The translations under genes and the position numbers were made by a program. The notes beneath the pieces were generated by a model. That model was not told the DNA's origin. It worked only from the letters and a program-made list of their open reading frames with translations, and ran no database searches. This document shows positions 1 to 6,314 of a stretch of 13,405 bases of DNA, in pieces (within the stretch, counting starts at the first letter, position 1; each line of letters opens with the position of its first letter). The DNA is taken from contig JAVEYH010000100.1 in NCBI GenBank assembly GCA_034003585.1, forward strand, positions 1-13,405. The letters run 5' to 3'. This stretch comes from JAPXSY01 sp034003585. GTDB taxonomy: Bacteria > Verrucomicrobiota > Kiritimatiellia > RFP12 > UBA1067.

Positions 1-99
1 CACCTGCGCATAACCCTTCCCTCCCGCTTCCAGGTTTGCTACCGTTCCCGGCAATGCGGCATCCGGACTGCGGATTGGTTGCGGTGCGGCCCGTTGTGC

Positions 100-184
100 G
101 GGCGAGTGGTGAAACTGGCAGACACGCAAGACTTAGGATCTTGTGCCGCAAGGCATGCGGGTTCGAGTCCCGCCTCGCCCACCA
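100..184 (+). tRNA. tRNA-Leu (anticodon UAG)
   Basis: Class II tRNA with a full cloverleaf. The acceptor stem pairs GGGCGAG (100-106) with CTCGCCC (174-180), followed by discriminator A181 and an encoded CCA (182-184). The anticodon stem CAAGA/TCTTG encloses the loop CTTAGGA, giving anticodon UAG, which reads CUA/CUN leucine codons. A long variable arm (TGCC-GCAA-GGCA) and a T arm (GCGGG-TTCGAGT-CCCGC) complete it; the long variable arm and UAG anticodon together specify leucine. A small hairpin, GCCGT/ACGGC (185-198), lies immediately 3' and has no T tract. I see no convincing promoter in the 99 nt upstream. Confidence 0.97.
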
Positions 185-222
185 GCCGTACGGACGGCGG
201 CCAAAAATTGACTTCCCGGCGC

Positions 223-251
223 TTGCCTCCCTTGGGCGGATCCGGTATGAT
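223..251 (+). promoter_or_regulatory. sigma70-type promoter for hisG
   Basis: TTGCCT (223-228) and TATGAT (246-251) are separated by exactly 17 nt, with four and five matches to the -35 and -10 consensus. The predicted start of transcription is near 258, leaving a leader of about 38 nt before the hisG ATG at 296. A TTGACT at 208-213 is 32 nt from the -10 and is too far to serve. Confidence 0.6.
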
Positions 252-295
252 ATCAAACCTTTTATCAAACCAATCGGAAAGAGACCGTAGACGTT

Positions 296-1165
296 ATGGC
301 TGTTATTTTGGGATTGCCCAAGGGAAGTCTGCAGGAAGCGACCTTCAACATGATGCGGAAGGCCGGGTTCGGCGTTCAGGCCGGATCGCGCTCCTATTCG
401 CCCAGCGTGGACGACCCCGAACTGCAGTGCCGTCTGATCCGGCCGCAGGAGATCTCGCGGTACGTGGAGCTCGGGCTCTTGGACGCGGGCATCACCGGGT
501 ATGACTGGATTTACGAAAACAACTCCGATGTGCTGGAAATCTCGGAGATGTGCTACTCCAAGGCCACTTCGCGGCCCGTGCGCTGGGTGCTGGCCGTGCC
601 CAACGACTCGCCGGTCCAGAGCGTCCGCGATCTGCAGGGCAAGCGTATCGCCACCGAGGCGGTCGGCCTGACGCGCCGGTACCTCGCCCAGCACAAGGTC
701 GAGGCGGAGGTGGAGTTCTCGTGGGGCGCCACCGAGGTCAAAGCGCCGGAACTGGTGGACGCCATTGTCGAACTGACGGAGACCGGATCCTCGTTGCGCG
801 CCAACAACCTGCGGATCGTGGACACCATCCTCACCTCCACCACCCGGTTGATCGCTAACCGCAAGGCGTGGGAAAATCCGGCCAAGCGCGAAAAGATCGA
901 GCAGCTCGCCCTGCTGTTGCAGGGCGCGCTGGCGGCCGAATCGCGCGTGCTGATCAAATTGAATGTGCCGGCCGACCGGCTTGAAACCGTGAACTCCCTG
1001 CTTCCGTCGCTGCACGCCCCCACGGTCAACCGGCTCAACGACAGCGACTGGTATGCGGTCGAGTCGGTGGTCGAGGAGCGGGTTGTGCGCGATATCGTTC
1101 CGCCGCTGCGGAACGCCGGCGCGACCGGGATCATCGAACTGCCGCTGAACAAAGTCATTTTTTGA
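296..1165 (+). CDS. hisG: ATP phosphoribosyltransferase, long form
   Basis: Catalyses the first committed step of histidine biosynthesis, joining ATP and PRPP to give phosphoribosyl-ATP, in the cytoplasm. The start MAVILGLPKGSLQ and the segment RYVELGLLDAGITGYDW are typical of the HisG catalytic domain. The PRPP-binding loop ETGSSLRANNL lies at about residues 162-172. At 289 residues it is the long form. The C-terminal ~85 residues, with APTVNRL, WYAVESVV and NAGATGIIELPLNKVIF, match the regulatory domain that binds histidine, so no HisZ partner is needed and feedback inhibition by histidine is expected. The ATG at 296 follows the promoter at 223-251; the ribosome site (GGAAAGAGA) is only moderate. 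No other his gene is in the window, so histidine genes appear to be scattered. The gene is likely cotranscribed with the small ribosomal-type gene 54 nt downstream. Confidence 0.96.
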   Translation: MAVILGLPKGSLQEATFNMMRKAGFGVQAGSRSYSPSVDDPELQCRLIRPQEISRYVELGLLDAGITGYDWIYENNSDVLEISEMCYSKATSRPVRWVLAVPNDSPVQSVRDLQGKRIATEAVGLTRRYLAQHKVEAEVEFSWGATEVKAPELVDAIVELTETGSSLRANNLRIVDTILTSTTRLIANRKAWENPAKREKIEQLALLLQGALAAESRVLIKLNVPADRLETVNSLLPSLHAPTVNRLNDSDWYAVESVVEERVVRDIVPPLRNAGATGIIELPLNKVIF

Positions 1166-1219
1166 ACAAAACGACAGGACGCCCCGTCGGGCGCGCCCTG
1201 CACTTCCAGGAGAAAGAAC

Positions 1220-1309
1220 GTGGGTTCGATCAAGAAAAAGCGCCGCGCGAAAATGTCGAAGCATAAATACCGCAAACGCCTGAAGAGCAATCGCCACAAG
1301 AACAAGTAA
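1220..1309 (+). CDS. bS22-like / AURKAIP1-COX24 domain mini ribosomal protein
   Basis: A 29-residue protein starting with GTG and ending TAA, in two pieces: MGSIKKKRRAKMSKHK then YRKRLKSNRHKNK. The N-terminal pattern MGS-x-KKKRR-x-KMSK-x-K-x-RK closely resembles the tiny basic bS22 protein of mycobacterial ribosomes and the AURKAIP1/COX24-domain proteins of Bacteroidota and mitochondria. From that family the likely role is binding rRNA in the small ribosomal subunit. About half of its residues are Lys or Arg. The start is fixed by AGGAGA at 1208-1213, 6 nt before the GTG. It lies 54 nt after hisG, with a small hairpin CGCCC-CGTC-GGGCG (1180-1193) between them, so it is probably read from the hisG promoter. 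The assignment rests on sequence pattern recalled by eye. Presence in the ribosome of this organism is inference. Confidence 0.85.
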   Translation: MGSIKKKRRAKMSKHKYRKRLKSNRHKNK

Positions 1310-1340
1310 GGCGCACACCGGCGCGCGACCGCCCGCGGAT

Positions 1341-1388
1341 CGCCACACCTTTTCTCCCGGTTTCCCGGAAAGGAAGAGGGGTGTGGCG
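1341..1388 (+). repeat. 9-bp perfect inverted repeat between bS22-like gene and lipoprotein gene
   Basis: CGCCACACC (1341-1349) is perfectly complementary to GGTGTGGCG (1380-1388). The enclosed sequence is pyrimidine-rich on the left and purine-rich on the right, with a possible inner CCGG/CCGG stem (1357-1368). It sits 32 nt after the bS22-like stop and 22 nt before the lipoprotein ATG. No T tract follows on the plus strand, so it is not a classical intrinsic terminator. It could be an attenuating or RNA-protecting hairpin, or an operator. Confidence 0.55.
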
Positions 1389-1410
1389 TGTCAGGTATTG
1401 GAGACCCAGC

Positions 1411-2919
1411 ATGAAACCGATTGAGCCTGTTGCCCTGCGTCCGCCGATCGGTTCAGGGTGTGCGGTTCTCGGTGCGGCGCTGCTCCCCCTGCTTGCCGGG
1501 TGCCTGCTGGGCGGCGCGCCTCGCGTCCCGCAAACCCATTCCTCCGCCTCCGGCGACGCCGACGCCCGCAGGGCCGGCGCCTTGGCGCTGATGGCCCAGG
1601 GTCTGCTTTACGAGAGCGGCGAAGGCGGCGAAACCAACCGCGCCAAGGCCCAGAGCGCGGCCCTGACCGCTTTCCGCCAGGCGGTCCGGCTCGACCCGGA
1701 CAGCCGCGAACCGCTGGATGCCCTGCTGAATGTCCTCGCCAGCCGCGAACAATTCGCCGAGGGGTTCGCGGCGGCCGAGGGATTCCTCACGCGCCATCCG
1801 GACGACACGGCCATCCGCATTGAGGCGGCCCGTCTGGCCGAGGCGGCCGACCGCCCGTTGGAGGCGGCCCGCCACTGCTCGCGCCTGATGGAGATCGAGC
1901 CCGGCAACCGCGAATTGGCCCTGGCGCGCATCCGGCTCTATTTCACGGCCGATTGCGAACGCGAGGCGCTTGAAGCCATGCGCGAGTACCACGCGCGCTT
2001 CCGGGATCGCGGCAGCGCGGTGCTCCCGGCGCATTGGGCGGTTCACTTTCTGCGGGAACGGGAGAGCAACCCCGCCCGCGCGCTCCGCTGCGTCGGTCTC
2101 GCCCTCGCGCAAGCGGGCGGGGAGACGCCTGTGTGGCGCGGTGGCCTGCACGCTGTCGCCGCAGAATGCCATCTCGGCCTCGCCCGCACCAATGACGCGC
2201 TCGCCAGCCTGCACGCCGCCTGCCGGGAGGATCCCGGCGCCACCGGTCCGGTGCTGCGCCTCGGCGCGATCTGGGCAACGGATCCGGACGCGACCAACCG
2301 TCTGGCCGCACGCGCGCTTCGCGATCCCGACACCGCTCCCACACGGCTGATCCTCGCCGCGGTTCACCAGGAACAGAACAACCGGCCGGCCGCCATCGCC
2401 ACCCTGCGCGAACACTATACCCGCCGGCTGCGCGCCGGATATTTTCCGGACGAGCGCTTTTATCTCTGGCTCGCCGGACTGATCGAGGCGGAACAGGATC
2501 CGGCCGCGACCGAACGGATCCTGCGTGAGGCGCTCACCGTGCACCCCACTTCCGACGGGCTCCAGAATTTTCTGGCCTACCTGTGGGCCGAACAGGGCGT
2601 CCGACTGGAGGAGGCCGACCGGCTGGTTACCGAAGCCCTGCAAACCGCACCCGACAATGCGGCCTACCTGGACACCAAGGGGTGGATCCTTTTTAAGAGA
2701 AACCGTCCCTACGACGCGCTTCAGTTTCTGCTGAAGGCCGCGGACCTTGACCGCGACGAACCGGTCATCCTCGATCACACGGGCGATGTCCTCCAGGCAA
2801 TCGGACGTTCGGCGGAAGCCGTCGCCTTCTGGACGCGCAGCCATCAGATCGATCCGACGCCCGCCGTGACCGAAAAACTGCGGCGGCACGGGGTCCCGCC
2901 GAAACCGCCCGCCCCGTAA
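1411..2919 (+). CDS. TPR-repeat lipoprotein
   Basis: Predicted outer-membrane or periplasm-anchored lipoprotein of 502 residues built mainly of tetratricopeptide helices; the partner is unknown. The signal peptide ends in the lipobox LAGC with the lipidated Cys at residue 31. TPR-like units begin near residue 60 (AFRQAVRLDPDSREPLDALL) and recur. The C-terminal set is the clearest: EEADRLVTEALQTAPDNAAY, LDTKGWILFKRNRPYDALQF and HTGDVLQAIGRSAEAVAFW. The ATG at 1411 is preferred because GGAGA (1400-1404) lies 6 nt upstream. An upstream in-frame GTG at 1381 falls inside the 1380-1388 hairpin arm and would add ten residues with no ribosome site. The gene is followed 40 nt later by prlC and then by a nuclease-fold gene, suggesting one transcript. 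TPR lipoproteins often act in envelope assembly; that is analogy only. Confidence 0.85.
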   Translation: MKPIEPVALRPPIGSGCAVLGAALLPLLAGCLLGGAPRVPQTHSSASGDADARRAGALALMAQGLLYESGEGGETNRAKAQSAALTAFRQAVRLDPDSREPLDALLNVLASREQFAEGFAAAEGFLTRHPDDTAIRIEAARLAEAADRPLEAARHCSRLMEIEPGNRELALARIRLYFTADCEREALEAMREYHARFRDRGSAVLPAHWAVHFLRERESNPARALRCVGLALAQAGGETPVWRGGLHAVAAECHLGLARTNDALASLHAACREDPGATGPVLRLGAIWATDPDATNRLAARALRDPDTAPTRLILAAVHQEQNNRPAAIATLREHYTRRLRAGYFPDERFYLWLAGLIEAEQDPAATERILREALTVHPTSDGLQNFLAYLWAEQGVRLEEADRLVTEALQTAPDNAAYLDTKGWILFKRNRPYDALQFLLKAADLDRDEPVILDHTGDVLQAIGRSAEAVAFWTRSHQIDPTPAVTEKLRRHGVPPKPPAP

Positions 2920-2959
2920 CCCCTGCGGCGCCGGACCCTTCCGCGCGCACACCCCTGTC

Positions 2960-5059
2960 ATGCCCGCTTTCCTCCATATTCCCTATCTGCCGCCATTCGA
3001 CCGGCTGACCCCGGAGGCCGCCGCCGAAGATTTTCCGCGCCTGCTGGCCGACGCCCATGCCGCGGTCACCAAGGTGGAACAGGCGCTCACCCCATCGTGG
3101 GCAGGACTGATACGGCCTTTGCATGACGCCTGCCACCCGCTTTTCGACGCATGGGGCCTGCTCAGCCACATGCTTTCCGTGATGAACAGCGACGCCTGGC
3201 GTCAGGTCCAGGAGCGCCTCCAGCCCGAGATCATCGCCTTTTCGCAGCGCGTCGGACAAAGCCCGATCCTCTACCGGGGGTATCTCGCCCTCCGGGATGC
3301 GGACCGTGCCTCCCCCTGCCTCACGCCAATCCGGCGGCGGATTCTCGCCAAAGCCATCCAGGCCGCCGAACACGCCGGTGTGGGGCTCGACGCGGAACGG
3401 CAGACACGGTTCAACGCCATCCAGAACGAGTTGGCGCAACTCGCCACCGCCTTCCGCAACCATGTGCTCGACGCCACCCGCGCGTTCGCCCTCACGCTGC
3501 GCGCGCCGGAGGAGGCCGACGGCCTCCCCCCCGCGCTCCGGGAGGTCACGGCCCAGGCCGCGCGCGCGGCGGGCGAGCCGGACGCCACCGCCGACTCCGG
3601 CCCGTGGCGCATCACCCTCGACACCGCCGTCTACCTGCCGTTCATGATGCACAGCCGTAACCGCGCGGCGCGCGAGCGGCTCTGCCGCGCCTATGCCACC
3701 CGCGCCGCCTCCGGCCCCACGGATAACACGCCGAAGATCGAGCGCCTCCTTGTCCTGCGGCGCGAGCTGGCCGGTTTGCTCGGATTCGACTCGTACGCCG
3801 AGCTGAACCTCGCCGACAAAACCGCGCGTTCGGTCGCCGCGGTCGACGCCCTCATCGCCCGTCTCACGGAAGCCGCCGGTGAGGCGGCCCGCGCCGAGTC
3901 GGAAGCGTTGCTGGCCTTCGCCCGCGGCCGCGGGTTCGACGGGGACGCGCTGCAGCCGTGGGACATCGCCTTCTGGTCCGAGCGCCAGCGCGAACACCTC
4001 TATGATTACAGCGACGAGGAACTGAGCCGTTACTTCCTTTTTCCGCGCGTGCTGGAAGGGCTCTTCCGCCTCGCGAACCGGCTCTTCGGCATCGTCATCA
4101 CGCCCGCCGACGGCGAGGCGCCGGTGTGGCATCCCGATGTGCGTTTCTTCCGGGTCGCCGATGCGGACGGGACCCCGCTCGCCTGTTTCTTCCTGGATCC
4201 CTACAGCCGTCCGGAAACCAAGAGCGGCGGCGCGTGGATGAACGATTTCCGGACGCGCGACCGCGCCCCGGACGGCACCGCCACCCTGCCCATGGCCCTG
4301 CTGGTCTGCAACCAGAGCGTGCCGGTGGGCAACCGGCCGCCGGTCATGCGCTTTCAGGAGGTCGGCACGCTCTTCCACGAATTCGGGCACGCGCTGCAGC
4401 ATATGCTAACCACGGTGGAGGAGCCGGACGCCTCGGGACTGAACGGCATCGAATGGGACGCGGTCGAGATCGCCAGCCAGTTCATGGAGAACTGGTGCTA
4501 CGACCGCGCCACCCTGAAGGGGTTGAGCCGTCACGCCGAAACCGGGGAACCTTTGCCCGACGCGCTGTTTGACCGGCTGATCGCGGCGAAAAACCACCGC
4601 GCCGCCAGCGCCATGATGCGCCAACTCTTCTTCGCCGCCACGGACATGGACCTGTACGCGCGATACCCGCGCCCGGAGTGGCCCGACGCCGACACCGTCA
4701 AACGCCTGAACGCCGCGCGCTACTCCCCGACCCCGCTGTTGCCGGAAGACCGGTTCCTCTGCTCCTTCAGCCATATTTTCGCGGGCGGGTACGCGGCCGG
4801 ATACTACAGCTACAAATGGTCCGAGGTCTTTTCCGCCGACGCCTTCGCCGCCTTTGAGGAGGCGGGGCTCGCGCGGGACGGGGCGGTCCGCGCCATGGGC
4901 CGACGCTTCCGTGACTCCGTGCTGGCGCTGGGCGGCGGGACCGATCCGGCCGAAGTCTTCCGCCTCTTCCGCGGCCGGGATCCGTCGGTCGAACCCCTCT
5001 TGCGCCACTGCGGTCTCCTCCGGGAGGAACCGCGAACCCGTGTTCCGGCCGTTTCATGA
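2960..5059 (+). CDS. prlC: oligopeptidase A-type M3 metallopeptidase
   Basis: Cytoplasmic zinc oligopeptidase of 699 residues, the usual length for E. coli OpdA/PrlC. That family degrades short peptides, including cleaved signal peptides. The zinc site is intact: H473-E-F-G-H477 with the third ligand E503 in DAVEIASQFMENWCYD, at the same spacing I recall for OpdA. The C-terminal block FSHIFAGGYAAGYYSYKWSE is nearly identical to the recalled OpdA signature and carries the substrate-contacting His and Tyr residues. The N-terminal part (about 1-220) is the helical cap of the family. There is no signal peptide. The ATG at 2960 has no clear ribosome site, so translation may depend on coupling to the lipoprotein gene 40 nt upstream. 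The stop overlaps the next start (ATGA). A role in clearing peptides from secretion would fit the membrane-related neighbours but is inference. Confidence 0.95.
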   Translation: MPAFLHIPYLPPFDRLTPEAAAEDFPRLLADAHAAVTKVEQALTPSWAGLIRPLHDACHPLFDAWGLLSHMLSVMNSDAWRQVQERLQPEIIAFSQRVGQSPILYRGYLALRDADRASPCLTPIRRRILAKAIQAAEHAGVGLDAERQTRFNAIQNELAQLATAFRNHVLDATRAFALTLRAPEEADGLPPALREVTAQAARAAGEPDATADSGPWRITLDTAVYLPFMMHSRNRAARERLCRAYATRAASGPTDNTPKIERLLVLRRELAGLLGFDSYAELNLADKTARSVAAVDALIARLTEAAGEAARAESEALLAFARGRGFDGDALQPWDIAFWSERQREHLYDYSDEELSRYFLFPRVLEGLFRLANRLFGIVITPADGEAPVWHPDVRFFRVADADGTPLACFFLDPYSRPETKSGGAWMNDFRTRDRAPDGTATLPMALLVCNQSVPVGNRPPVMRFQEVGTLFHEFGHALQHMLTTVEEPDASGLNGIEWDAVEIASQFMENWCYDRATLKGLSRHAETGEPLPDALFDRLIAAKNHRAASAMMRQLFFAATDMDLYARYPRPEWPDADTVKRLNAARYSPTPLLPEDRFLCSFSHIFAGGYAAGYYSYKWSEVFSADAFAAFEEAGLARDGAVRAMGRRFRDSVLALGGGTDPAEVFRLFRGRDPSVEPLLRHCGLLREEPRTRVPAVS

Positions 5060-6018
5060 ACACCCCGCCGCTCATCCGACGCCTGCTCGGTCTCGCCGAA
5101 GCCGCCGCCTTCCTCGGCCTGCTCTTCACCCTGGCGGGACTCTTCGGCCGCTTCGGATGGCTGCCGGAGATCTGCACCCATTTCAAACCGCAACTCGCCC
5201 TCTGTTTTCTCGGATATGCGGCGTTCGAATGTGTCGCGCGCCGCCACCGGCACGCGGCGGCCGGCCTGCTGCTGGCCGGCGTCAACGCCCTGCCCGTGCT
5301 GCTGCTCCTGACGCCCGCGGCATCCGCTTCGGCACCTCCTTCCCACAGGCCGGCGGTGCGGCTCCGGCTGCTCCAGGCCAACATCCTCACCCGCAACACC
5401 GATGCCCAAGCCCTGCTGCGCCTCGCGGAACGGGAACAGCCCGACGTGGTGATCCTGCAGGAACCCAACGCCCGCTGGCTCCGCGATCTCGCGCCGCTCA
5501 CCAACCGCTATCCGGTTTACGCGTCCATGCCGCGCGAGGATAATTTCGGCGCGGCGATCTATTGCCGGTCGAACGCGCTCGAAGCCGGGATCTTCCAGTT
5601 GGATGATCCGGAGGGCGCGCCCTCCACCCGCGCGCGCATCCGGATCGGCGACCAAACCCTCACCGTGGTCGGCACGCACGCGCTCGCGCCGTACAATGCC
5701 GCTATGTGGAAGGGACGCAACCGGTTCCTGCGGAGGCTCGCGCGGCACCTCCGGGATTGGGGGACCCCGCTGGTCGTGACCGGCGATTTCAACAACACCC
5801 CGTGGTCCGCGCACTTCCAAACCTTTCTGCGGGAGAGCGGTCTCACGGATAGCGCCCAAGGCCGCGGACCCCTTCCCACCTGGCCCGCCTCGCGGCCGTT
5901 CCTCCGCATTCCGCTGGATCATTGCCTGCACTCTTCCGATGTGCGGATCGTGAGCCGGCGCCGCGGACCGGACATCGGGTCTGACCATCTGCCCCTGATC
6001 CTCGACCTGGCCTTCTGA
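5056..6018 (+). CDS. membrane-anchored endonuclease/exonuclease/phosphatase-family protein
   Basis: A 320-residue protein with about three N-terminal hydrophobic helices (roughly residues 13-31, 44-58 and 68-92) and a C-terminal EEP (DNase I-like) domain from about residue 100. The metal and catalytic residues are present: N109 in LLQANIL, E136 in VVILQEPN, a His in VVGTHALAPYN, D244 and N246 in VVTGDFNNTPWS, and D310-H311 in GSDHLPLI. It should therefore be an active Mg-dependent phosphodiesterase or nuclease. The substrate cannot be told from sequence; the family also includes sphingomyelinases and inositol phosphatases. The three-helix-plus-EEP layout is common in uncharacterised bacterial proteins, where the domain is thought to face the periplasm. 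Its ATG overlaps the prlC stop by 4 nt, so translation is coupled. A palindromic repeat begins 9 nt after its stop. Confidence 0.88.
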   Translation: MNTPPLIRRLLGLAEAAAFLGLLFTLAGLFGRFGWLPEICTHFKPQLALCFLGYAAFECVARRHRHAAAGLLLAGVNALPVLLLLTPAASASAPPSHRPAVRLRLLQANILTRNTDAQALLRLAEREQPDVVILQEPNARWLRDLAPLTNRYPVYASMPREDNFGAAIYCRSNALEAGIFQLDDPEGAPSTRARIRIGDQTLTVVGTHALAPYNAAMWKGRNRFLRRLARHLRDWGTPLVVTGDFNNTPWSAHFQTFLRESGLTDSAQGRGPLPTWPASRPFLRIPLDHCLHSSDVRIVSRRRGPDIGSDHLPLILDLAF

Positions 6019-6027
6019 TGCGGCGGC

Positions 6028-6098
6028 GGGTTCGGAATCGGGGTCGAAAGCCGCTGTGCTGACGAACCCGATTCCGACCCCGACCCCGACGCCGAGGG
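6028..6098. repeat. dispersed palindromic repeat, copy 1
   Basis: Two 19-nt arms, 6028-6046 and 6063-6081, pair at 17 of 19 positions around a 16-nt loop. The arms are made of GATTCCG/GACCCCG-like hexamer units. The right arm and its flank (6063-6098) match 11016-11051 at 30 of 36 positions. The loops also align: both start TCGAA, contain GCC and end TGACGA. It begins 9 nt after the EEP gene stop, so it could also work as a 3'-end RNA structure. No T tract follows. Confidence 0.8.
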
Positions 6099-6140
6099 TT
6101 CCGTCATCATGAGAATTGCCGGCATGGAGGGCCGCGAGAC

Positions 6141-6180
6141 CGTACCCGTTCACAGCGAAGCGGCACACGTACCCGTACAC
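6141..6180. repeat. short direct repeat CGTACCCGTnCAC, two units
   Basis: CGTACCCGTTCAC (6141-6153) and CGTACCCGTACAC (6168-6180) differ at one position and are 14 nt apart. They sit in the 296-nt stretch between the EEP gene and the histidine kinase, just after palindromic repeat copy 1. They could be part of a larger repeat cluster or a paired protein-binding site. I see no gene in this stretch. Confidence 0.4.
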
Positions 6181-6241
6181 GGGGAACCGGGCGGAGTCAG
6201 GGAAACGGGGGAGCCACCCAAAACGGCGGGGTGCGGACTTC

Positions 6242-6270
6242 TTGACAGGAGGCAACACCGGGGATACAGT
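6242..6270 (+). promoter_or_regulatory. strong sigma70-type promoter for the histidine kinase
   Basis: A perfect -35 TTGACA (6242-6247) and a -10 TACAGT (6265-6270, four of six) are 17 nt apart. Transcription should start near 6277. That places the upstream in-frame TTG at 6279 at the RNA 5' end and leaves AGGAGG (6301-6306) as the ribosome site for the TTG at 6315. Confidence 0.65.
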
Positions 6271-6314
6271 CTCCGTCATTGTGGAGTTTGCCATACCTGA
6301 AGGAGGATGAGGTT

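Noticed and set aside
1453..2961. 502-codon open frame on the minus strand opposite the TPR lipoprotein
   Set aside because: It is antisense to a gene with a lipobox and TPR repeats, has biased Gly/Arg composition and no recognisable domain. Long antisense frames are common in GC-rich DNA.
6109..6300. 63-codon open frame in the intergenic region before the kinase
   Set aside because: No ribosome site, built from short repeats, and overlaps the strong promoter at 6242-6270.
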